This document shows positions 6,334 to 13,925 of a stretch of 64,000 nt of DNA, in pieces; the first letter of the stretch is position 1, and each line of letters starts with the position of its first letter. Position numbers and translations under genes: made by a program. The notes beneath the pieces are model-generated. The model made no database searches. It was not told the DNA's origin and was given only the letters and a program-made list of their open reading frames with translations. Origin of the DNA: Comamonas sp. KCTC 72670 (GTDB taxonomy: Bacteria; Myxococcota; Myxococcia; Myxococcales; Myxococcaceae); assembly GCA_014656495.1 (NCBI GenBank), contig BNCN01000002.1:620001-684000 (forward strand). The letters run 5' to 3'.

Positions 6334-7344
6334 ATGACCTCACCCCTCTTCCTGGGGGTGGTCCTCCCGCTCCTCGCCACCGCGTCGCCAGCGCCTTCGT
6401 CGGCGCGGTGGGGACTGCATTGGAATGCGCCCTCGGAGTGCATCCAGGCGGCGCCCCTGGCGCGAGCGGTGGAGGGTCGCCTGGGGCGCCCCGTGTTCGG
6501 AGCCCTGCCAGATGTGCTCATCCATGGCGTGCTGGAGCCGGCGTCCTCATCGGGGTGGTCCGCGAGGCTCACGCTCGTGGACGCTCGGGGTACCGTCCTG
6601 GGCAGCCGCGACATCGACACCGCCACGCCCGCATGCGCGGACATCGAGCGTCGGCTCGTGCTGGTCCTTGCGTTGATGATCGACCCGGAGTCCCTGCATC
6701 CCCGGGAGCCCGCCCCGGTGCCCTCGGAGGTCGTGCCTCCCGCCGAGGAGGCACCACCGCTCCCCGAAGCGCCCGACACGACGGTGGAGGAGGGCGTCCC
6801 CGTCGAGGCGTCATCCCCACCGACTCGCGCGGCGCCGTGGCCGGGTCGCTCGACGGTGTCCGTCTCCGCGCTGACGACGACGGGGTTCTCGGACGGCCTC
6901 GCATGGGGAGGCCGCTTGGGCTGGCGGGGGGCGGGGAGCGTGACGTGGCTCGTGGGGCTCTCCGTGGTGCCTTGGGCCCGCTCGGAGCTCGAGGACGGGC
7001 GGGTGGGCCTGCTGCTGGCGACGCCCGAGGTGGGGTTGTGCCCGCTGGTGGTGGGCGGCTCCGGATGGGAGGTGTCCACGTGCGCGGCGGCGGCGTTCTC
7101 GTTCGTGATGGCGGACTCAAAGGGTCCGGCGGTGGACGAGGTGGACTTGCTCATCCGAGGTGAGGCGGTGGCGCGAGCCCAGCTGGAGCTGCGACTGGGG
7201 CGCGCCACCGCGTTGCATGTGGGGGGAGGCGCCGCGGTGGGGTGGCTGCGTCCCACGTTGCCGATGACCTCCGCCTGGGAGGGGCGTTTGGGGGCGCCGT
7301 GGCGCGCGTTCGTCGAGCTGGGACTGTCGTTCCGGGGGCCCTGA
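6334..7344 (+). CDS. Exported hypothetical protein, probable outer-membrane barrel
   Basis: 336 residues: a signal peptide (about 1-20), a globular part with one Cys pair (ECIQAA, ACADIERR), a Pro/Glu-rich linker (about 130-170) and a C-terminal half with alternating strands that ends in an aromatic-rich strand (FVELGLSF). This layout is common in myxobacterial sigma-factor operons, where the protein acts in the envelope. It is followed after 75 bases by an ECF sigma factor. No named family recognised. Confidence 0.65.
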   Translation: MTSPLFLGVVLPLLATASPAPSSARWGLHWNAPSECIQAAPLARAVEGRLGRPVFGALPDVLIHGVLEPASSSGWSARLTLVDARGTVLGSRDIDTATPACADIERRLVLVLALMIDPESLHPREPAPVPSEVVPPAEEAPPLPEAPDTTVEEGVPVEASSPPTRAAPWPGRSTVSVSALTTTGFSDGLAWGGRLGWRGAGSVTWLVGLSVVPWARSELEDGRVGLLLATPEVGLCPLVVGGSGWEVSTCAAAAFSFVMADSKGPAVDEVDLLIRGEAVARAQLELRLGRATALHVGGGAAVGWLRPTLPMTSAWEGRLGAPWRAFVELGLSFRGP

Positions 7345-7419
7345 GTCCCCGGGGGCGGGTAGCGCTTCACCTGGCGCCGGGAAGCTCACTAGAGTCCGCC
7401 GGCCCCGGACTCCCGCGCG

Positions 7420-7968
7420 ATGCCCCCCTCTCCCCAAGCCCTGCCCGCTCCCGAAGGGGCGGAGCCGCTCGACTTCGAGCGGGTGCATGCCCAGCACGCG
7501 GCCTTCGTGTGGCGCACGCTGCGGCGCATGGGTGTGAGGGAGGCGGACCTGGAGGACGTCTGCCAGGAGGCGTTCCTGGTGGTCCATCGCCGTCTCCCCG
7601 AGTTCGACCCGCGCGCGCCCGTGGCCGCGTGGCTCTTCGGCATCTGCATGCGATTGGCCTCGGACCATCGCAAGAGGGCCCACGTCCGGAGGGAGACCCC
7701 CGTCGCGGAGACTCCTGACGAGGCCCGTCCCCCCGAGCAGCTCGAGTCCGTGGCACGCACGCAGGCGCGGGCCCGGTTGGACCGCATCCTGGATGCGCTC
7801 GACGAGGACAAGCGGGCGGTGTTCGTCCTCTTCGAAATCGAGCAGTGGGCCATGGCCGACGTGGCCCAGGCGGTGGGGTGCCCCGTGCAGACCGCCTACG
7901 CGCGGCTGTACGCTGCGCGCAAGCAGGTCCAGGAGGCCGTGGCCCGGTTGCAAGGAGGCGAGAGATGA
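7420..7968 (+). CDS. ECF RNA polymerase sigma factor
   Basis: 182 residues with sigma-70 region 2 (FVWRTLRRMGV..ADLEDVCQEAFLVVHRRLPEFD, the core-binding and -10 recognition part) and region 4 (LDEDKRAVFVLFEIEQWAMADVAQAVGCPVQTAYARLYAARKQV, a helix-turn-helix for the -35 element). Its stop overlaps the start of the next gene (ATGA), so the two are translationally coupled and probably work as a regulator pair. Confidence 0.92.
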   Translation: MPPSPQALPAPEGAEPLDFERVHAQHAAFVWRTLRRMGVREADLEDVCQEAFLVVHRRLPEFDPRAPVAAWLFGICMRLASDHRKRAHVRRETPVAETPDEARPPEQLESVARTQARARLDRILDALDEDKRAVFVLFEIEQWAMADVAQAVGCPVQTAYARLYAARKQVQEAVARLQGGER

Positions 7969-8792
7969 GGACGCCCGAGCCTGTGCGACTCCTGGAGGAG
8001 TCCTCCGCTGCCTCGCCCGAGCTGCGCGAGCTGCTGGGCTCCGCCCTGAGCGATGGGCCCTCGGCCGCACAGCTGGCGTCCCTCGCGGCCCGATTGGCGC
8101 CACTCCAGCCGCCCCCGGCCCCCGCGGCTCCCTCACCGGCTCCGGTGGCGCCCGCGTCCGAGCTGCTCGCGGGCGGCGCGACGGTGGCCACGGGACTCAA
8201 GCTCAAGGTGCTCGTGGGCGTGGCCGCGCTCACGGGGGCCGTGGGCTCCTTCCAGGCGGGCCGCGTCTACGAGCGCGCACAGCCTCCGACGGTCGCCCAG
8301 GCCCAGCGGGAGACGCCGCCGGTGGAGCGTCCACGGAGCGAGGTGCCGGCCGAGGTCGTCGTGTCGGCGCCCCCCGTTGTCGAAGCGCTCACTCCGAGTC
8401 CCGAGCCCACCGCCATCGTGGAGCGTGCGCCGTCTCCCGTCGCGCCTCGGACGAGCCCGATGCAAGTCCGCCAGAAGCCCGTCGTGGAGACGCCGCCGAA
8501 AGCTCGCGCCACGAGCCTGGAGGACGAGGAGCTGCTGCTCATCGATGACGCCCACCGTGCCCTCCAGCGAGGCGCCGCCGAGGAGGCCCTCGTGCTGCTG
8601 CGAGGACACGCGTCCCGGTTCCAGGCGGGCACGCTCGCGCAGGAGCGAGAGGTGCTCGTCATCGAGGCGTTGGTCCTGCTGGGCCGCCGCGCGGAAGCCC
8701 AGCAACGCGCCGAGGACTTCCAGGCGAAGTACCCGACGTCCTCACACCTGGTTCGCCTCCAGAAGCTGCTTCGTCCGCCAGCGCTGGAGTGA
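7965..8792 (+). CDS. Membrane protein coupled to the ECF sigma factor (putative anti-sigma)
   Basis: 275 residues. Layout: a short N-terminal cytosolic part (1-70), one transmembrane helix (about 76-96, LKVLVGVAALTGAVGSF), a Pro/Glu/Val-rich periplasmic linker, and a C-terminal helical repeat region like a TPR pair (residues 185-270). No zinc-finger motif is present. Position, overlap with the sigma gene and topology suggest it senses an envelope signal and controls the sigma factor. That is inference from context. Confidence 0.7.
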   Translation: MRTPEPVRLLEESSAASPELRELLGSALSDGPSAAQLASLAARLAPLQPPPAPAAPSPAPVAPASELLAGGATVATGLKLKVLVGVAALTGAVGSFQAGRVYERAQPPTVAQAQRETPPVERPRSEVPAEVVVSAPPVVEALTPSPEPTAIVERAPSPVAPRTSPMQVRQKPVVETPPKARATSLEDEELLLIDDAHRALQRGAAEEALVLLRGHASRFQAGTLAQEREVLVIEALVLLGRRAEAQQRAEDFQAKYPTSSHLVRLQKLLRPPALE

Positions 8793-8886
8793 CGAGGTGT
8801 TGGAGGCCGCCCTTGAGCTCATGGGCGCCGCGAATCCGGCCACGTGGCGTGCAGGCGGCCCAGCGATCTTCACCGCGAGGTCCGTG

Positions 8887-8922
8887 TAAAACAAAAGGGC
8901 CCGACCGGTGGGTAGGGCCCTT
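8887..8922 (-). terminator. Intrinsic terminator of tRNA array 2
   Basis: An eight-pair stem AAGGGCCC/GGGCCCTT with a 12-base loop, followed on the minus strand by TTTTGTTTTA. It ends transcription just after the Asn tRNA. Seen from the plus strand it could also stop the sigma operon. Confidence 0.85.
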
Positions 8923-8929
8923 CGTTCAG

Positions 8930-9002
8930 CTCCCCAGGAGGGATTCGAACCCTCGACCCCGCGGTTAACAGCCGCGTGCTCTGCCAATTGAGCTACCGGG
9001 GA
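8930..9002 (-). tRNA. tRNA-Asn(GTT)
   Basis: Nearly canonical: acceptor TCCCCGG/CTGGGGA, D-arm GCTC/GAGC with TTGG, anticodon stem GCGGC... reading loop CTGTTAA (GTT), T-stem GAGGG/CCCTC with TTCGAAT, discriminator G as expected for asparagine. Last tRNA of array 2, right before the terminator. Confidence 0.93.
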
Positions 9003-9008
9003 ATGCGA

Positions 9009-9079
9009 AACCTCCGGAGGGAGTCGAACCCTCGCCTCCCGCTTCAGAGGCGGGTGCTCGACCGATGAGCTACGGAGGA
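9009..9079 (-). tRNA. tRNA-Gln(CTG), close relative of the Lys tRNA in the same array
   Basis: Acceptor TCCTCCG/CGGAGGT (pairs 2-71 to 7-66 good, position 1-72 a T-T mismatch, discriminator T rather than G), D-arm GCTC/GAGC, anticodon stem CCCGC/GCGGG with loop CTCTGAA (CTG), T-stem GAGGG/CCCTC. It matches the Lys(CTT) tRNA at 9190-9260 over most of its length; the anticodon differs by one base. Fourth tRNA of array 2. Confidence 0.85.
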
Positions 9080-9085
9080 GTAAAA

Positions 9086-9160
9086 TCTGGGTGGCAGGAT
9101 TTGAACCTGCGGCCTCACGGATCCGAACCGTGCGCTCTTGCCAGACTGAGCTACACCCAG
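9086..9160 (-). tRNA. tRNA-Pro(CGG)
   Basis: Acceptor CTGGGTG/CACCCAG with discriminator A and C1-G72 as in proline tRNAs, anticodon stem CACGG/CCGTG, loop TTCGGAT (CGG), T-stem GCAGG/CCTGC with loop TTCAAAT. Position 37 is A, whereas proline tRNAs normally carry G37, which is methylated to prevent frameshifting. Third tRNA of array 2. Confidence 0.9.
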
Positions 9161-9189
9161 AAAGTGATTGAGCTGCCGGGGCGCTGCGA

Positions 9190-9260
9190 TACCTCCGGAG
9201 GGATTCGAACCCTCACCATCCGCTTAAGAGGCGGGTGCTCTACCAATGAGCTACGGAGGC
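9190..9260 (-). tRNA. tRNA-Lys(CTT)
   Basis: Acceptor GCCTCCG/CGGAGGT (G1-T72 wobble), D-arm GCTC/GAGC with TTGG, anticodon loop CTCTTAA (CTT), T-stem GAGGG/CCCTC with TTCGAAT, discriminator A. The anticodon stem has a C-A mismatch at its outer pair. Second tRNA of array 2 and a sister of the Gln tRNA downstream. Confidence 0.88.
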
Positions 9261-9303
9261 GTGATGTCTGGACTGAGCTGCGTCCAGGAAGCGTGACTGT
9301 GAA

Positions 9304-9389
9304 TGGGGACGCTGGGAGTCGAACCCAGCGGGCCCTGGCGGGCTCCTGCTCTACAGGCAGACGCGTCTTCCGTAACGCTCTACGTCCCC
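9304..9389 (-). tRNA. tRNA-Tyr(GTA)
   Basis: Perfect acceptor GGGGACG/CGTCCCC, anticodon loop CTGTAGA (GTA), a long variable arm GCCC-GCCA-GGGC as in bacterial tyrosine tRNAs, T-stem CTGGG/CCCAG with TTCGACT, discriminator A. First tRNA of array 2, behind the conserved hairpin. Position 37-38 is G-A, unlike the usual A-A. Confidence 0.9.
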
Positions 9390-9416
9390 GGAAGGCAGGG
9401 GGCCTGGAAAGACTGA

Positions 9417-9446
9417 AGGCCGGGTCCCCTGGTGGGAGCCCGGCCT
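9417..9446 (-). other. Conserved GC-rich hairpin before tRNA array 2
   Basis: Stem AGGCCGGG/CCCGGCCT with a loop almost identical to the hairpin at 2737-2769. The DNA from the peptide stop through the hairpin is nearly the same in the two arrays (CTGCTGACGC, GCGCTCC, CCACGC, CAGAGGCCGGG), so selection or recent common origin is likely. No T-run follows. Confidence 0.7.
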
Positions 9447-9484
9447 CTGTGATGCGTGGCGCGCCCGTGTCGGGAGCGCATGCG

Positions 9485-9619
9485 TCAGCAGGAGTCGGGC
9501 GAACTGTAGGAATACGTGCGGAAGCCGCCAACGAGAAGAAACGGGGCCGCGTCGATGTTGAACTCGGGGTTGTTCGGATACTGACCGCGCTTCGGCTGCT
9601 TCAGCGACATCTTCGTCAT
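9485..9619 (-). CDS. Short leader-like peptide of tRNA array 2 (44 aa)
   Basis: ATG at 9619 behind AAAGGAGCGG; ends SPDSC-stop. Residues 7-18 read KQPKRGQYPNNP: ten of the twelve are Lys, Gln, Pro, Tyr or Asn, exactly the five amino acids of the tRNAs that follow. The codons used (AAG, CAG, CCG, TAT, AAC, one CCC) are, apart from the CCC, those read by the array anticodons CTT, CTG, CGG, GTA and GTT. It is paralogous to the array 1 peptide (MT start, NN....DAA, Cys before the stop). No signal sequence or domain. A transcription- or translation-control leader is the simplest reading; a small effector peptide is the alternative. Confidence 0.75.
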   Translation of the reverse strand: MTKMSLKQPKRGQYPNNPEFNIDAAPFLLVGGFRTYSYSSPDSC

Positions 9620-9641
9620 GGCCACCGCTCCTTTCATGGGG

Positions 9642-9672
9642 GAAGAGACGCTGCGAAAATGCGTCCCTGACA
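9642..9672 (-). promoter_or_regulatory. Candidate ECF-type promoter of tRNA array 2
   Basis: TGTCAGGGAC on the minus strand, 13 bases, then GTCTCTTC (CGTCTC counting the preceding C). It matches the Y RNA operon promoter block for block. The start point would be near 9638, about 20 bases before the peptide ATG. Confidence 0.65.
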
Positions 9673-9739
9673 GGCCTGCACGGAAAAGAGCGTTGGGGGA
9701 CGGCTGTACCCTGGTTCCATCGGTGTTGACGCGCGGCGC

Positions 9740-10759
9740 TCAGCCGGACGTGGGTTCATTGTCGAGACGCACCCGCTCGCGCTCGCTCTTTCGATACGAA
9801 CCAGGGCGTTCACCGCGAAAGCGCATGAAGGCGCGGCTGAAGGAAGGGACACTCTCGTAGCCCACGCGCGCGGCGATTTCGTCAATCGAGTGGTCGGTGT
9901 CACGCAAGAACTCCGCCGCGCGGGTAATGCGCCAGCGAGCGATGTATTCGAGAGGTGGCTCTCCGACGAGGTCGGTGAAGCGCGCCGCGAAGGTGGAGCG
10001 TGAGAGCCCCACGCGCGCGCCGAGCGACGCGACGGTCCACGGGTCGCCCGGCCGCTGGTGGATGAGCCCCAACGCCTCGCGGATGGATGCGTCGCCGAGC
10101 GCGGCGATGCCGCGGTGCTTGCATTCATGTCCCGGCGGCCCGCTGTTTGCGGCAAGCGAGCGCAGCGCCTGGATGAACAACACGTCCGCCAGTCGCTGAA
10201 GCACGAGCAGGCTCGCGGGGCCGGGCTGTGCCGCTTCGGCGAGGAGGAGCTGGAGCGTGGCCGCGACCCAGGGCGCCGTCGTGCGGTCATTGGGGCTGAG
10301 TGTCACCACGCGAGGCAGGCCTGACAGAAGGGATGGCGGGCGCCCCCCGAGGTCGAAGAATCCGGTGATCAGCGACGTGGGGGCTCCCGTGCCCCCGATG
10401 TGCCTCGGGCCAGGCTCCGTGCACCGGCTGCCATCATGGGCGTCGAGCGGCAGGGTCGTCGCGGCGTCGCGAAGGACGTGCTCCGTTCCATGGGGGAGAA
10501 AGGCCGCGTCTCCGACGGAGAGCTCGATGGGCTGCTCGCCGTCGACCTCGAGCCGGGCCGCCCCACGGGCGATGAGGTAGAAGATGGCCCGCTCATGCGC
10601 CCGGAGCCTAAATCCCCACGGGGCCCGCGCCTCGATGCGCTTGTAGAGCACGTTGCGCAGGAGCGAGACGCCCAGCACGTCCGCCAGGGCATCGCCGCGT
10701 GGGTCTTCGAAGTCCAGCTCAAGCGGACGAACAGATACTTTATTCGGACGACGTGGCAT
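9740..10759 (-). CDS. AraC-family transcriptional regulator (cupin type)
   Basis: 339 residues from ATG 10759. The N-terminal half is a cupin-like sensor (FRLRAHERAIFYLIARGAARLEVDG, FLPHGTEH) as in the CupRA/AraC_binding_2 group. The C-terminal about 100 residues form the double helix-turn-helix DNA-binding domain (VASLGARVGLSRSTFAARF and IDEIAARVGYESVPSFSRAF). It is divergent from the nitroreductase gene with 94 bases between the starts and probably regulates it. Confidence 0.9.
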   Translation of the reverse strand: MPRRPNKVSVRPLELDFEDPRGDALADVLGVSLLRNVLYKRIEARAPWGFRLRAHERAIFYLIARGAARLEVDGEQPIELSVGDAAFLPHGTEHVLRDAATTLPLDAHDGSRCTEPGPRHIGGTGAPTSLITGFFDLGGRPPSLLSGLPRVVTLSPNDRTTAPWVAATLQLLLAEAAQPGPASLLVLQRLADVLFIQALRSLAANSGPPGHECKHRGIAALGDASIREALGLIHQRPGDPWTVASLGARVGLSRSTFAARFTDLVGEPPLEYIARWRITRAAEFLRDTDHSIDEIAARVGYESVPSFSRAFMRFRGERPGSYRKSERERVRLDNEPTSG

Positions 10760-10853
10760 TGAGCGTCCATAACGCGCCCCGTATCTAAAGGCCAATCTCG
10801 TTGTGCGCGGCCCCCGCGTCGGGGGACGAATCCGCGCGCCGGAAAGGCACGTC

Positions 10854-11447
10854 ATGTCTGAAGCCCGTCACGAGGAGCTTTCGCTCCTCTTCCGAGACGC
10901 ACGTACGCACAATGCCTGGAGCGACCGCCCCGTCGACGACGCGCTCCTCTCACGGCTCTATGAACTCGCGCGAATGGGGCCCACGAGCGCGAACACCCAC
11001 CCGATGCGGATGGTCTTCGTGAAGAGCGCCGAGGCGAAAGCGAAGCTCCTCCCCGCGGTGATGCCGCTCAACGTCGACAAGGTGCGCACCGCGCCTGTGA
11101 CCGCCATCGTGGCCTATGACACGGAGTTCTACGAGCAGATGCCTCAGTTGTTTCCAGCACGCCCGGAGATGCGCGAGTTCTTCGCGGGCCTGCCCGAGGA
11201 CGGCCGCACGAAGCTCGCGGAGCAGGGCTCGTTCCTGAGCGCGGGCTACGTGATTCTCGCGGCGCGGGCGCTCGGTCTCGACGTCGGGCCGCTGGGAGGG
11301 TTCGACCCGAAGTCGGTGGACGCCGCGTTCTTCCCTGACGGCAAGTGGCGGAGCCTCCTGCTCTTGAACCTCGGTTACGGCGATGCCGCCAGCCTCTATC
11401 CGCGGAACCCACGGCTCGCCTTCGAGCAGGCGTGCCGGGTGGCTTGA
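10854..11447 (+). CDS. Nitroreductase family protein, RutE-like
   Basis: 197 residues from ATG 10854 behind GGAAAGG. The blocks [32 protein letters not shown] and [16 protein letters not shown] and the length match the RutE/HadB-like malonic semialdehyde reductase group of FMN-dependent nitroreductases, which reduce 3-oxopropanoate in pyrimidine breakdown in other bacteria. No other rut gene is nearby, so the substrate here is open. The neighbouring divergent AraC protein is the likely regulator. Confidence 0.85.
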   Translation: MSEARHEELSLLFRDARTHNAWSDRPVDDALLSRLYELARMGPTSANTHPMRMVFVKSAEAKAKLLPAVMPLNVDKVRTAPVTAIVAYDTEFYEQMPQLFPARPEMREFFAGLPEDGRTKLAEQGSFLSAGYVILAARALGLDVGPLGGFDPKSVDAAFFPDGKWRSLLLLNLGYGDAASLYPRNPRLAFEQACRVA

Positions 11448-11455
11448 ACCGCCCG

Positions 11456-12025
11456 TCAGGACATGACCGAACTCAGGTTCACGATGGAGTCACGGCGGGT
11501 GCCGTGCTTCGTGAAGTCCTGAATGGCGCGGGCCAGGGTGGCGGCGAGCAGTCCGAGGAGGGGCAGGTGGGCGCCGCCTTCACAGGTGGCCTGGCCCGGC
11601 GTGTCCTCGGCGTCCGGGACGAAGTGCTCATCCCAGCGCACCAGACCGAAGGTCCCGTCGCCGCTCACGGCGCCGTGGACCAGGGGCCTTCCCGCGCGGC
11701 GTGCGAAGTCGCTGAGCAGCGAGCGGCTGTCACGGTTGTCCATGCAGTCCACCAGCAGGTCCGCGCCACCGCACAGCGCCTCGACGTTGTCCCGGGTGAG
11801 GCGCACGCCGTGGGCCTCCGGCTTCACGCCGTGCAGGTTGAGGAACTGGAGCTTCAGGGCCTCCGCCTTGTTCTTGCCCACCGAGGGCTTCACGTAGGCC
11901 TGGGCGAGCAGGTTCTTGGACTCGACCCGGTCGAAGTCGACGAAGACGAGGGTGGCCTCCAGGTTGCGGCACAGCACCGCCGCGGTGGAGCCAATGGCGC
12001 CCACGCCACAGAAGACGATTCGCAT
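11456..12025 (-). CDS. E1/ThiF-like adenylyltransferase fold protein
   Basis: 189 residues, the short form of the ThiF/MoeB/E1 family. It has the nucleotide-binding loop GVGAIG (7-12), the acidic strand end and N-terminal signature DFDRVESKN (30-38), K52, the MDNRDSR block (95-101) and a candidate catalytic Cys148 in ATCEGG. Family members adenylate the C-terminus of ubiquitin-like or sulfur-carrier proteins. Its partner is probably the 82-residue product encoded ten bases upstream. A JAB peptidase gene lies 6 kb away in the Ro60 operon. Confidence 0.85.
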   Translation of the reverse strand: MRIVFCGVGAIGSTAAVLCRNLEATLVFVDFDRVESKNLLAQAYVKPSVGKNKAEALKLQFLNLHGVKPEAHGVRLTRDNVEALCGGADLLVDCMDNRDSRSLLSDFARRAGRPLVHGAVSGDGTFGLVRWDEHFVPDAEDTPGQATCEGGAHLPLLGLLAATLARAIQDFTKHGTRRDSIVNLSSVMS

Positions 12026-12034
12026 GGCGTGTCC

Positions 12035-12283
12035 TCAGCGGGCACCGAAGGGGACCTTGGGGCGCAGGTAGATGCGCTCCTCGCCCCGGGCGCCGCGGAA
12101 CCGGTCCACGACGAAGTGCGCGAACGCCTCGTGGTGAAGCTGGCTCAGGTGCAGGCCGGGAACTCCGCCCGAGCGGACCAGCTCCGTCGCGATGCGCCGG
12201 ATGTCCGCGTCCGCCACGTGGCCATCGAACTCCACGGGGACATCCGCGGACCTTCCGTCATAGGTGATGTTGAGCGTCGCCAT
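12035..12283 (-). CDS. Small protein paired with the E1-like gene, possibly ubiquitin-fold
   Basis: 82 residues, good ribosome site (ACAGGAGGCACG). The start, ATLNITYDGRSADVPVEFDG, has the strand-turn-strand look of a beta-grasp opening, followed by a helix (DIRRIATELVRS). The C-terminus ends PFGAR rather than Gly-Gly, so processing or a different role would be needed for conjugation. The one-operon link with a ThiF/E1 protein is the main support for a carrier role. I do not recognise the family with confidence. Confidence 0.6.
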   Translation of the reverse strand: MATLNITYDGRSADVPVEFDGHVADADIRRIATELVRSGGVPGLHLSQLHHEAFAHFVVDRFRGARGEERIYLRPKVPFGAR

Positions 12284-12451
12284 GGGCTTCCGTGCCTCCT
12301 GTGCATCCCCCCCGGTGCACGAAGGCGTACCGGGTGGGGCTTCACGCCGGGACGGCCATGGAGACCTCCTCCTGACGGCGGGGCCGAGCGCGGGCGAGCC
12401 GCGTCCGCGCTTCGGCCTCGAGTTCCCCCAGAAGGGCTACCTCGGATGGGA

Positions 12452-13759
12452 CTATCGCTGCTCGCTGCTGCTGACCACGGCGGGCTTGGGCAGGAAGTCC
12501 TTGATCTGCACCACGGGCAGGCCCGGAATCGCGGTGATGAAGCCCGAGTACGCCATCAGGTTGGGCGAGCACCAGCCCGGGTTCTTCACCGTGTCGGACG
12601 TGGCGTTGGTGAACACGGCGTCGGCCACCGCGGAGGGCGTCGCCGTGGGGTTCACCTCCAGGAACAGCGCGGCCAGGCCCGTCACGTGCGGGGTCGCCAT
12701 GGAGGTGCCGCTGAGCTCCCGGCTCTCCTTGTCGCCGTAGTGCCAGGACGACTTGATCTTGTTGCCAGGCGCGAAGACGTCCACGCAGTCACCCCAGTTG
12801 GAGAACGAGGCGCGCTTGTCCTTGTCGTCCGTGGCCGCCACGGTGATGGCCTCGGCCGTGCGCGCGGGAGAGTGCTTGCACGCGTCGCTGTCCTCGTTGC
12901 CGGCGGCGACGACGTAGGTGATGCCCGCGGCGATGGAGCGGCGGACCGCGTCGTCCAGCGCGGGGTCCGTGTCGCTGCCCAGGCTCATGTTGGCGACCGC
13001 GGGGGACACGTGATTCTTGGTGACCCAGTCCACGCCCGCAATGACGCCAGACGTGGAGCCCGAGCCGTCACAACCCAGCACCCGGACGGAGTGGACAATC
13101 GCGTTGCGGGCCAGTCCGTAGGTCGAACCCGCCGCCGTTCCCGCCACGTGCGTGCCGTGGCCGTTGCAGTCGTTGCCGCGCATGCTGTCGCCCACGGCGT
13201 CGAAGCCGACGGAGGCCCGGCCGCCGAACTCGCGGTGGGAGAAACGGACACCCGTGTCCAGGATGTAGATGTGGACGCCCTGGCCCGTGGCGCTGAACGT
13301 GTAGAGCCGGTCCAGCGGCAGCTTGCGCTGGTCCATCCGGTCGATGCCCCAGGTGGGGCCTTGCTGGCTCTCCGCGATGGTGACCACGCCGTTCTCCTGG
13401 ACGTAGTCCACTGCGGGGTCGTTGGCCATGGCCCGGGCCTGCGCTTCTGTCATCTTGCTCGCAAAACCACGCAGCGCATTCTCATACATCGCGAAAGCGG
13501 TGCCGCCGTAAGCCGTGGTGAGGTCCGCGGTGGCTTGTCTGACTTCAACCTGCTCCAGGCTCTGCGCGGGCGATTTCAGGACGACAATGTATTCACCCGG
13601 GATCTTCTTGCGCACCGTGATGAACTTGCCGGCCAGCTTCTGCCCGACGGTGGGCCTGCCGGCCGTGCGGTCCTTGCAGGGGACCTGTCGTGACGCGCAT
13701 GCCCCCATCAGCAGCATCATGGTGACGGAGACGAACAGATTCAGTGTGTGTCGATTCAT
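12452..13759 (-). CDS. Secreted subtilisin-like (S8, proteinase K type) protease
   Basis: 435 residues: a signal with a possible lipobox ending MGAC, an I9 propeptide ([12 protein letters not shown]...), then the S8 catalytic domain with Asp in ILDTG (about 168), His in GHGTHVAG (about 203) and Ser in SGTSMATPH (about 350). The S8 domain is complete and the protein should be active after propeptide removal. It is led by a near-perfect hairpin that abuts the start codon. Myxobacteria secrete many such proteases for predation. Confidence 0.95.
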   Translation of the reverse strand: MNRHTLNLFVSVTMMLLMGACASRQVPCKDRTAGRPTVGQKLAGKFITVRKKIPGEYIVVLKSPAQSLEQVEVRQATADLTTAYGGTAFAMYENALRGFASKMTEAQARAMANDPAVDYVQENGVVTIAESQQGPTWGIDRMDQRKLPLDRLYTFSATGQGVHIYILDTGVRFSHREFGGRASVGFDAVGDSMRGNDCNGHGTHVAGTAAGSTYGLARNAIVHSVRVLGCDGSGSTSGVIAGVDWVTKNHVSPAVANMSLGSDTDPALDDAVRRSIAAGITYVVAAGNEDSDACKHSPARTAEAITVAATDDKDKRASFSNWGDCVDVFAPGNKIKSSWHYGDKESRELSGTSMATPHVTGLAALFLEVNPTATPSAVADAVFTNATSDTVKNPGWCSPNLMAYSGFITAIPGLPVVQIKDFLPKPAVVSSSEQR

Positions 13760-13795
13760 GTTTTACCCAGAGGAATTGGTTGTGATGGGTAAAAC
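13760..13795 (-). promoter_or_regulatory. RNA hairpin abutting the start codon of the S8 protease gene
   Basis: A perfect nine-base inverted repeat (GTTTTACCC / GGGTAAAAC) with an 18-base loop, the 3' arm ending directly at the ATG. The only purine-rich stretch near the start (GGG) lies inside the stem, so the fold would hide the ribosome site. This suggests translational control or an operator. Confidence 0.55.
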
Positions 13796-13925
13796 GGGTG
13801 TACATCAAAAGCGGTTTTTTCCTGAATAAGGCCGGAGGGATGAGACTCCGGTTCGTGATTGAACACGTCTGAGGGCCTGCATCGAAGGCGCCCCGTCACC
13901 AGATTGGCGCTGGAGGTGCGCTCGG

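Noticed and set aside
12342..12359. A five-codon ORF (MAVPA) behind a very strong AGGAGGAGG site between the S8 protease and the E1-like unit
   Set aside because: Too short to support as a gene; the purine run may be chance in GC-rich DNA.
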